Positions 1 through 5,887 of a DNA stretch of 35,885 nucleotides are shown here, one piece after another. The translations under genes were made by a program, and so were the position numbers. Location: NCBI GenBank assembly GCA_934294965.1, contig CAKRAM010000141.1, forward strand, positions 1-35,885, in the 5' to 3' direction. Numbering within the stretch: position 1 is the first letter of the stretch; every line of letters starts with the position of its first letter. The notes beneath the pieces were generated by a model. That model was not told the DNA's origin, made no database searches, and was given only the letters and a program-made list of their open reading frames with translations. This DNA is from an uncultured Clostridia bacterium (GTDB lineage Bacteria; Bacillota; Clostridia; Christensenellales; CAG-314).

Positions 1-52
1 AAAATAACCGATTTTGCGCGCGAAAAAGCGTCGACGCAATCGGCGCCAATAT

Positions 53-505
53 TTAGCACAAAAATTGAGAATGTAGTTTGTAGTAAGGTGCGGAATATCC
101 GCAAGAACTAGCGATAAAACTGCCGCTTCCGGTGCGAACGTGCGCCGCTTTGGGTTTTTGTACGTTGCATTTGCAAACGACGCAACCGACAATGCCCATG
201 CACGCAAATACCAGCGAAGCAAGCGTTGCCACAATGTTAAATCTCGGAACGAAATAAATTGCGACGGGCAACACCGAACAAATGATTTTTTCGCCGACCG
301 ACAATCCTTGCAAAAGGTCCTGCGAGCAGGTCAATTTGAATCCCAGCAAGGAAATCAACGAAGCGTTCATAAACAAATACAAACAAATCGCAGCACAATA
401 ACTGACGGAATCCAAAAGTTTCCGTCTTATTCTCGCAACGGCTTCGGGCGTCAAGTCCAGCTTTATGCGAACGTATAGGCGATGTTTAAGTAAGTTCACA
501 AACAT
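53..505 (-). CDS. small hypothetical membrane protein
   Basis: I do not recognise a family. The 150-residue product has a basic N-terminal part, then hydrophobic stretches around residues 34-52, 68-84 and 88-108 that look like membrane segments, and a polar Ser/Cys-rich tail. A GTG at 523 would give a 156-residue form. I prefer the ATG at 505 because a TTGACA-N18-TATAAT promoter at 538-567 should start transcription near 531, leaving a 26-nt leader with GGAG nine bases before this ATG. The gene lies downstream of the M14 peptidase on the same strand but has its own promoter. Function unknown; moderately sure it is a real gene because of the promoter and the organised hydrophobic segments. Confidence 0.55.
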   Translation of the reverse strand: MFVNLLKHRLYVRIKLDLTPEAVARIRRKLLDSVSYCAAICLYLFMNASLISLLGFKLTCSQDLLQGLSVGEKIICSVLPVAIYFVPRFNIVATLASLVFACMGIVGCVVCKCNVQKPKAAHVRTGSGSFIASSCGYSAPYYKLHSQFLC

Positions 506-537
506 CAGAGCAAACTCCGCCACTGTAAATTTGCTCC

Positions 538-567
538 ATTATACCGCAAAAAGCCGCAACGTGTCAA
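538..567 (-). promoter_or_regulatory. sigma-A type promoter for the small membrane protein
   Basis: On the minus strand, TTGACA (567-562) and TATAAT (543-538) are both perfect consensus hexamers, separated by 18 bp. The spacer contains one arm of the 550-614 inverted repeat, so hairpin or protein binding there could affect the promoter. Confidence 0.75.
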
Positions 568-614
568 CGCTTTTGCCGTTCATACGGGCAAAGCGACGGC
601 TTTTGTGCGGCTTT
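550..614 (-). terminator. long hairpin, possible terminator of the M14 peptidase gene
   Basis: AAAGCCGCA (550-558) pairs perfectly with TGCGGCTTT (606-614). A second imperfect stem lies inside (568-577 with 586-595). On the minus strand the stem is followed by five T residues, which suits weak termination of the gene ending at 673. The right part overlaps the -35/-10 spacer of the next promoter. Confidence 0.45.
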
Positions 615-672
615 ATGAGTAAAAATATGACCAAAATATTATATACTTGCGATAGCTGCCGACAAAAAAGCG

Positions 673-1530
673 TCACGATTGCCGCATGTTTACAACGGTG
701 TTAAGCAGCCTGCGAGGCAAATCGGCGTTTTGCTCGTAAATCGTCCTGAATTGCGAATACGGAAAGGGATGAGGAAAGTCATCGCTGCCGACTTCTACCG
801 TAAACGACGGAATTTTTAGCGTTTGTATGCACCAATCTTTGTAGCCGCCCACGCTACCCGGGGTGGTTTTTACCGTGTAGCCTGTGTATGCGGCAATGGC
901 GTTGGCAAGTTTTTCGTCCCGCTCGGCGGCTTCCCCTTCTTGGTTGAACTGCCAATAGACTTCCTGCCCTTTTAGGTGGTAGGAAAGCGTTACGCAGGGG
1001 TTCAGGCGAAGAGTAAAATCTTTGAGAGTACGACTTTCCGCCGCGCAAAACGGCTTGGTTCCTACGTAGTTTTGCGGAGCAGGCTCAAACTCGTTTTCCG
1101 TTCCGCAGCCCCACTCGGCATCGAAATTGACGTTCAAATCCACGCCCTTGGCATTTGCCTTCCATAACGAAAAATCCATACCCCTGTTTATTGCGATTGC
1201 CGCCCTACGATCGTCCCCGTCCAAACAATTTACCCCTTCTTGGCACAACCGAACGCCGTCCGGATTGACCATAGGAACAAAATATATGCCGCCAAGCAAT
1301 GTAAGCGAGGAGTTTTTTAGCAAGTACTTGGCTTGGCAAACGGCAAGCAACGCCGTAAGGTGTTCCCGCGCGTGGATTGCAGCCTGAACAATCATACAAT
1401 TGCCGTTTTTTTGCCCGACAAAAACGTAAGGAATTTGTTGCCCCAGCTCGCTTTCCCCCACTATGCCCGTTTCCGCACCGAAACGACAAAACATTTGCAT
1501 TTCGTCCAAAAGATTGCCGTATGTAAACAA
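673..1530 (-). CDS. M14-family zinc carboxypeptidase / endopeptidase
   Basis: This 285-residue protein is a metallopeptidase of the M14 carboxypeptidase fold, a family that includes gamma-D-glutamyl-L-diamino acid peptidases acting on peptidoglycan stem peptides. Zinc ligands are visible as HARE (H53, E56) and the later SYH (H185); the general-base glutamate is in FTVEVG (about E246). NPDG at about 89-92 also fits the family. The usual DLNRNF motif reads DLNVNF, so the arginine that contacts the substrate carboxylate in classical members is valine. The start is a TTG at 1530, chosen because GGAGG lies seven bases upstream; a TTG at 1572 has no such site. There is no signal peptide, suggesting a cytoplasmic recycling role. 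It is divergent from rsmA. The exact substrate is not determinable here. Confidence 0.85.
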   Translation of the reverse strand: MFTYGNLLDEMQMFCRFGAETGIVGESELGQQIPYVFVGQKNGNCMIVQAAIHAREHLTALLAVCQAKYLLKNSSLTLLGGIYFVPMVNPDGVRLCQEGVNCLDGDDRRAAIAINRGMDFSLWKANAKGVDLNVNFDAEWGCGTENEFEPAPQNYVGTKPFCAAESRTLKDFTLRLNPCVTLSYHLKGQEVYWQFNQEGEAAERDEKLANAIAAYTGYTVKTTPGSVGGYKDWCIQTLKIPSFTVEVGSDDFPHPFPYSQFRTIYEQNADLPRRLLNTVVNMRQS

Positions 1531-1639
1531 AAAAATCCTCCGTTTGCGGTAATAAATTATGCAAAAAAGCAAAATTTATTACAGATACCGCTTTTTGCGG
1601 CAAAAACGCAACTTTTTTTGTTGCCGACGCGTTTTTCTT

Positions 1640-1668
1640 TTGCTTTTTGTCACGCTTTGTGCTACAAT
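1640..1668 (+). promoter_or_regulatory. promoter for rsmA-tilS-(hpt)
   Basis: TTGCTT (1640-1645), 17 bp, then TACAAT (1663-1668) preceded by TGC, an extended -10. Transcription would start near 1675, about 20 bases before the rsmA start codon. Confidence 0.6.
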
Positions 1669-1695
1669 ACCAAAAATATATCGGAGGGCGCAAGT

Positions 1696-2532
1696 GTGGA
1701 CGTAAAACAAATCCTAAAAGAAAACGGATTTCGCTTTAACAAACAGTTCGGTCAAAATTTTTTAACCGACGGAAACGTGCTTTCGTCCATAACCAACGAT
1801 GCCGAAATCGGCAGTGAAGACGTCGTTTTGGAGATCGGCGCAGGCGCAGGTACGCTTACGCGAGCAATTGCCGACCGTGCCGATCGCGTGGTTGCAATGG
1901 AAATCGACCGCAATTTGGAAAAGATTTTGGCATTGACTCTTGCCGACAAACACAACGTAAAAGTCGTCATCGGCGACGTTATGCGTTACCCCATGGAGCA
2001 AATAGAATCCATGTGCGGCTGCGAATACAAGGTTGTGGCAAACATTCCGTACTACATCACAACTCCGCTTATTATGAATTTTGTAGAGCAGGGCAAACAC
2101 GTGCAATCGCTTACTCTTACCATCCAAAAGGAAGTTGCCGAACGCCTTGCGGCAAGCCCGGCAACGAAACAATACGGAGCAATCACGGTGGGAGTAAATG
2201 CCGTTGCCGACGTGACGTTGTGCCGCATTTTGCCGAGAAATTTGTTCTATCCGGAACCGAACGTGGACAGCGCGGTTGTTCGGCTGGACATAAACCGCAA
2301 CAAATTCGACATAGACGATCATGCGTTTTTCCGCAAGACGGTACGCATCGCATTTGCAATGCGCCGCAAAACACTTGTAAACAATTTGACTGTCGGCTTC
2401 AAAATAGACAGAACCATTGCCGAAAGCATCCTAATAAAGGCAGGACTATCCGCAACATGCCGCGGAGAAGAACTTTCCGTGGAACAATTCGTACAACTAG
2501 CCAAACTGCTCCGCGCAAGCGGAATAGCATAA
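1696..2532 (+). CDS. rsmA: 16S rRNA dimethyladenosine transferase RsmA/KsgA
   Basis: The product (278 residues, typical for the family) dimethylates the two adjacent adenines of the 3'-terminal helix of 16S rRNA with S-adenosylmethionine during small-subunit maturation. The N-terminal FGQNFL signature (18-23), SAM-binding motif I LEIGAGAGT (45-53), the acidic end of strand 2 (MEID, 68-71) and the catalytic NIPYY motif (116-120) are all present. The start is a GTG at 1696, eight bases after GGAGG at 1683-1687; the open frame extends upstream but without homology. It is followed after 15 bases by tilS, so both translation-related genes are probably co-transcribed from the extended -10 promoter at 1640-1668. 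Confidence 0.95.
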   Translation: MDVKQILKENGFRFNKQFGQNFLTDGNVLSSITNDAEIGSEDVVLEIGAGAGTLTRAIADRADRVVAMEIDRNLEKILALTLADKHNVKVVIGDVMRYPMEQIESMCGCEYKVVANIPYYITTPLIMNFVEQGKHVQSLTLTIQKEVAERLAASPATKQYGAITVGVNAVADVTLCRILPRNLFYPEPNVDSAVVRLDINRNKFDIDDHAFFRKTVRIAFAMRRKTLVNNLTVGFKIDRTIAESILIKAGLSATCRGEELSVEQFVQLAKLLRASGIA

Positions 2533-2547
2533 AAGCAGGCAAAAACA

Positions 2548-3816
2548 ATGCAAATTACCGTAGATTTGACAAAAAAATACGCGCTTGCCGTGTCGGGCGG
2601 TGCAGATTCCATGGCAATGCTCCATTGCTTTGCCTCGCTTTCGCCGCGCCCGAACTTTTTTGTTGTTACGGTAAACCATCAAATCCGAAAAGAAGCGCAA
2701 TCCGATTGCGATTTTGTTGCCGACTACTGCCAAAAACTGGGCGTAGAGTGCCGCACGTTTTGCGTGGACGCACCTAGTTATAGTGAAAAAAACAAAATTT
2801 CGTTGGAAACCGCGGCAAGAATTTTGCGCTACCGAGTGTTTGCCGCGCTGGATTGCGACATCGTTTGTTTGGCGCACCACGCAAGCGACAATGCCGAAAC
2901 AGTGCTTATGCACATCATACGCGGAAGCGGAGCCGAAGGCGCGTGCGGAATACGAAAAATAAGCGGAAAATACTGTCGCCCGCTCATAGACGTAACAAAA
3001 GAGCAAATCGAAAACTACGTTAAACAAAACAACGTTCCTTGTGTTACGGACTGCACCAACGACGACTTGCACTACCGCAGGAACTACGTTCGGCACGAAA
3101 TTATGCCACGTCTAAAACAAATTGTGCCTAGCGTGGAACAAAACATAGAACGGTTTGCCCAAAATATCGCGGCGGACAACGACTACCTGAACGCGCTTGC
3201 CGACGATTCGTCAGTGGTAACCTGTGGAAAAACCGCAAAAATCCCCTGCGATTTGCTAAAATTGCCGGCGCCGATTTCCTACCGAATTTTGAAAAAGACT
3301 TTTGCCAAACTGGGCATTTTTTACGACGTGGAATCCGTCCACCTTGCCGATATTTGCAACTTGGCAAACAAAAGCGGAGGGAAAAGCATAAACTTGCCGT
3401 TTGACTACGTTGCCGTAAACGACTACGACATGGTTAGCATCGAACCGCAAAACACCTACGACTGCGAGCCGTTTTGTTTTGAACCGGCAAGCCACGTACA
3501 AACGCCGTTCGGCACCGTTACGATATCCAAGCAAAAAACCGAAAATTGTTTGACAATCGACTTTGGAAAATTGCCCCAAAATGCCGTTATAAGAAGTTTT
3601 GAACAAGGCGACGTGTTTACCAAATTCGGCGGCGGCACAAAACCGCTGAACAGGTACTTTATCGACAAAAAAATTCCCGAACGCAAACGAAAAACCATAC
3701 CCGTGATTGCCGCAGGCAACACCGTGCTGGTGATTTGCGGAGTGGAAATCGCCGACAGTCTGCGCACCGACGAAAACTCCGACGTGCGATACGTAACATT
3801 TTTGCCAAACAAATAA
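2548..3816 (+). CDS. tilS: tRNA(Ile)-lysidine synthetase TilS
   Basis: TilS ligates lysine to C34 of the CAU-anticodon isoleucine tRNA, switching it to AUA decoding; it is essential in most bacteria. The PP-loop ATP pyrophosphatase motif SGGADS is at residues 16-21. The region with AHHASDNAETVLM (about 111-123) and RGSG belongs to the N-terminal catalytic domain. The last ~80 residues, including RSFEQGD, NRYFID and IPVI, match the TilS C-terminal domain, so the 422-residue protein looks complete. The ribosome site is weak (AGG within AAAGCAGG), and translation may depend on coupling to rsmA 15 bases upstream. hpt follows after 71 bases, the same neighbour as in many Bacillota. Confidence 0.94.
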   Translation: MQITVDLTKKYALAVSGGADSMAMLHCFASLSPRPNFFVVTVNHQIRKEAQSDCDFVADYCQKLGVECRTFCVDAPSYSEKNKISLETAARILRYRVFAALDCDIVCLAHHASDNAETVLMHIIRGSGAEGACGIRKISGKYCRPLIDVTKEQIENYVKQNNVPCVTDCTNDDLHYRRNYVRHEIMPRLKQIVPSVEQNIERFAQNIAADNDYLNALADDSSVVTCGKTAKIPCDLLKLPAPISYRILKKTFAKLGIFYDVESVHLADICNLANKSGGKSINLPFDYVAVNDYDMVSIEPQNTYDCEPFCFEPASHVQTPFGTVTISKQKTENCLTIDFGKLPQNAVIRSFEQGDVFTKFGGGTKPLNRYFIDKKIPERKRKTIPVIAAGNTVLVICGVEIADSLRTDENSDVRYVTFLPNK

Positions 3817-3887
3817 ACGCGGAAAAATTCGCACCGATCAGTCCACAAAGCGCATAGCGCAAAAATATATAAGGAGAGTACACCACA

Positions 3888-4436
3888 ATGCAGCACGACG
3901 ATATGATTTTGGAAGTTTTGGTAACCGAGGAACAAATCAAAGAAAGAATAAAAGAGGTTGCCGCCCAAATCACCAAAGACTACAAAGACTCCAAAAACCT
4001 GCTGGTTATCGGCATTTTGAAAGGCGCTTGGACGTACATGGCGGACATTTTGAGAGAAGTTGACGTAAACGTGGAAATAGACTTTATGACCGTTTCCAGT
4101 TATTGCGGAGGAACGACCACCAGCGGAAGCATAACTATAGTAAAAGATCTCACCGTCGACTGCACGGACAGAGATATTCTTATCGTGGAAGATATCGTCG
4201 ATACGGGAATAACCCTTTCCCGTTTGAAGGAAGTTTTGCTTGCAAGAAACGCAAAAAGCGTGGAAATCACCACGTTGCTTTCCAAACCTGCGCGCCGCAT
4301 TGTGGACGTGGGCGTAAAATACATAGGATTTGAAATTCCGGATAAGTTCGTTATCGGTTACGGACTGGACTTTGACGAAAAATATCGCACGCTTAAAGAC
4401 GTTTGTGTGCTTAAACCGGAAGCATATAAAAAGTAA
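3888..4436 (+). CDS. hpt: hypoxanthine phosphoribosyltransferase
   Basis: This 182-residue enzyme transfers the ribose-phosphate of PRPP to hypoxanthine or guanine in purine salvage. The PRPP-binding loop IVEDIVDTG lies at about 99-107, the flexible catalytic loop includes SSYCGG (70-75), and the C-terminal KFVIGYGLDF segment contacts the base and metal as in the family. AAGGAG is about 11 bases upstream of the ATG at 3888. The tilS-hpt arrangement is conserved widely in Bacillota (often followed by ftsH, absent here). Transcription ends at the shared bidirectional terminator at 4488-4522. Confidence 0.95.
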   Translation: MQHDDMILEVLVTEEQIKERIKEVAAQITKDYKDSKNLLVIGILKGAWTYMADILREVDVNVEIDFMTVSSYCGGTTTSGSITIVKDLTVDCTDRDILIVEDIVDTGITLSRLKEVLLARNAKSVEITTLLSKPARRIVDVGVKYIGFEIPDKFVIGYGLDFDEKYRTLKDVCVLKPEAYKK

Positions 4437-4487
4437 TTTTGAACAATAAACCAATCCCGCCGATTGCTCGGCAGGATATTTTGCATA

Positions 4488-4522
4488 AAAAAAGTCGCAA
4501 AGCATTTGCTTGCGACTTTTTG
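4488..4522. terminator. bidirectional terminator between hpt and rpsR
   Basis: GTCGCAA (4494-4500) pairs with TTGCGAC (4510-4516) around a nine-base loop, with an A-run on the left and a T-run on the right. The convergent genes hpt and rpsR can both use it. Confidence 0.85.
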
Positions 4523-4535
4523 TTTTGTTTGTTTA

Positions 4536-4781
4536 CTAGTCCGCAACGTACGGAATAAGAGCCATTTGACGAGCGCGCTTGATAGCAACGGCAAGTTCCC
4601 TTTGGTGACGAGCGCAAACGCCTGTCATACGACGGGGAAGGATTTTGCCGCTTTCTGCCATGTACTTTTTAAGTTTGGAAATATCTTTGTAATCGATATA
4701 TTCGGACTTTTCCACGCAGAAATTGCAAACCTTGCGACGAGCGGGTTTTCTCATAGGTCTTTTAAATTCTTTGTTTTCCAT
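4536..4781 (-). CDS. rpsR: ribosomal protein bS18
   Basis: bS18 of the 30S platform, 81 residues, normal length. It dimerises with bS6 during assembly. It carries CNFC near the N-terminus (19-22) and a later Cys in GVCARH (about 56), the pattern of cysteine-containing (zinc-type) S18 rather than the cysteine-free form. AAGGAG lies ten bases before the ATG. It is the last gene of rpsF-ssb-rpsR. Its TAG stop is directly followed by an in-frame TAA. Confidence 0.97.
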   Translation of the reverse strand: MENKEFKRPMRKPARRKVCNFCVEKSEYIDYKDISKLKKYMAESGKILPRRMTGVCARHQRELAVAIKRARQMALIPYVAD

Positions 4782-4795
4782 TATCGTAATCTCCT

Positions 4796-5206
4796 TTAGA
4801 ATGGCATATCGTCATCGTCCGCCGCAACTTCTTTAAGTTCGGAAATGGACTGATCACGAGGTGCCGTGGGTGCAGCGCCTGCTCCGGTGTTTGTGCCGGC
4901 GCGGGACAAAAATTCTACTTGATCCGCACGGATATCGAACGTTTGGCGTCTTACGCCGTCACGCTCGTAACTGCCCGTTTGAATGCTACCCGTAACTGCA
5001 ACCTGACTTCCCTTTTGAAGGTACTTTACGCAGTTTTGCGCAAGTCCGTCCCAAGTGATGATGTTGATGAAGTCGGCTTTGCTTTCGCCGTCGCGAGAAA
5101 ACGTGCGGTTTACCGCGATGGAAAAACGGCAATACGAGTGACCGGAATCCAACGTAGATGCTTGCGGATCTTGGGTTAGTCTACCAATCAAAAACGCTTT
5201 GTTCAT
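4796..5206 (-). CDS. ssb: single-stranded DNA-binding protein
   Basis: SSB protects single-stranded DNA and recruits replication and repair enzymes. The 136-residue protein has an N-terminal OB-fold (MNKAFLIGRLTQDP through about residue 105), a Gly/Ala/Thr-rich linker, and the acidic tip DDDDMPF that binds partner proteins. GGAGG lies seven bases before the ATG. It sits between rpsF (15-base gap) and rpsR (14-base gap), the standard bacterial arrangement. The rpsF TAG stop is in frame with the ssb start, so TAG must act as a real stop here; this matters for reading the TAG inside the gene at 5888-8608. Confidence 0.97.
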   Translation of the reverse strand: MNKAFLIGRLTQDPQASTLDSGHSYCRFSIAVNRTFSRDGESKADFINIITWDGLAQNCVKYLQKGSQVAVTGSIQTGSYERDGVRRQTFDIRADQVEFLSRAGTNTGAGAAPTAPRDQSISELKEVAADDDDMPF

Positions 5207-5221
5207 TTTATCCTCCCAAAA

Positions 5222-5503
5222 CTACTTTTTGACGATCATAAAACGCATGATGCTATCGGTGATGCGCATAACGCGTTCCAGTTCGCCGGGCAACGTGGCG
5301 GAAGAAGAAAAGTTGACCAAAACGTAGTAACCTTCGGTTTTGAAGTTGATAGCATACGCAAGTTTGCGAGTGCCCCACTTGTCCACACCGTCGATCGTTC
5401 CGCCGTTATCCGTAACGACTGCGTTAAGCTTGGCGATTACCGCTTCTTTGGCTTCTTCGGCAAGGTCGTTGTCGATAATGTACAACAATTCGTAACTGTT
5501 CAT
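5222..5503 (-). CDS. rpsF: ribosomal protein bS6
   Basis: bS6, 93 residues, partner of bS18 on the 30S platform. The start MNSYELLYII and the central WGTRKLAYAI segment are diagnostic, and length is normal. AAGGAGG lies about eight bases before the ATG. First gene of the operon, transcribed from a TTGCAA-N17-TATAAT promoter through a short structured leader resembling the known S6:S18 autoregulatory element, so excess S6:S18 complex probably represses translation. Confidence 0.97.
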   Translation of the reverse strand: MNSYELLYIIDNDLAEEAKEAVIAKLNAVVTDNGGTIDGVDKWGTRKLAYAINFKTEGYYVLVNFSSSATLPGELERVMRITDSIMRFMIVKK

Positions 5504-5514
5504 AAATTTTACCT

Positions 5515-5555
5515 CCTTGTGGTCTGTTTGGCTGCAACCGGTCGTCGCAGCAAGG
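5515..5555 (-). promoter_or_regulatory. candidate S6:S18 autoregulatory mRNA leader
   Basis: In the rpsF leader (minus strand) CTGCGAC (5550-5544) pairs with GTTGCAG (5538-5532) around a five-base loop GACCG that contains the CCG trinucleotide. An outer stem, CCTTG (5555-5551) with CAAGG (5519-5515), uses the first bases of the AAGGAGG ribosome site. S6:S18 is known to bind CCG-containing leader structures upstream of rpsF in several phyla; the match here is by structure and position, without covariation. Confidence 0.65.
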
Positions 5556-5577
5556 TGCGCGAAATTCGTGCGATAGT

Positions 5578-5606
5578 ATTATATATCAACAAAAAAAAGA
5601 TTGCAA
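5578..5606 (-). promoter_or_regulatory. rpsF operon promoter
   Basis: Minus strand TTGCAA (5606-5601), 17-bp spacer, TATAAT (5583-5578). Predicted start near 5571 gives a leader of about 68 bases. Confidence 0.75.
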
Positions 5607-5690
5607 GCGTTTTTGCGACACAATTTGAAGGCAAAATGAAGAGAAAATTTTGCACACCTGATAGGCAATACCTTATTGGCTTCTTTATTT

Positions 5691-5814
5691 CCCCTCATCC
5701 GTCAACTGCGTTGACACGCCCCTGGTCGCGGCAAAGACCGCTCCCCGCTTTGGCTAAAAACAGCACACTGTGCTGTTTTCTTAACGCGTCGCGCCCCACG
5801 GCGGGGAAGGCTTA
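5691..5814. repeat. intergenic palindromic repeat element (gut Clostridia type)
   Basis: Starts with CCCCTCATCCGTC and ends with GGCGGGGAAGGCTT, termini seen in short dispersed intergenic repeats of gut Firmicutes (recognised from memory). Internal inverted repeats: GTCAAC/GTTGAC (5701-5715), AAAACAGCACA/TGTGCTGTTTT (5757-5779) and CCCCGC/GCGGGG (5743-5748 with 5801-5806). No reading frame of note. The stretch 5607-5690 before it holds nothing I recognise. Confidence 0.55.
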
Positions 5815-5830
5815 AAAGCGGGTTGAGAGC

Positions 5831-5863
5831 AAAAAGAAAGTCGCCGCGCGGGGCGACGACTTT
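5831..5863 (-). terminator. terminator of the Cys-repeat lipoprotein gene
   Basis: On the minus strand GTCGCC (5857-5852) pairs with GGCGAC (5845-5840), followed by TTTCTTTTT (5839-5831), 25-50 bases after the stop codon at 5888. Confidence 0.75.
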
Positions 5864-5887
5864 CAGAGTTGAAGATGAAAATTTTTG

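Noticed and set aside
2013..2777. 254-codon plus-strand frame overlapping rsmA and tilS
   Set aside because: Overlaps two clearly recognised genes in another frame; composition is Arg/Cys-rich, as expected of a shadow.
3456..4505. 349-codon minus-strand frame opposite tilS and hpt
   Set aside because: Antisense to two conserved enzymes; no domain seen.
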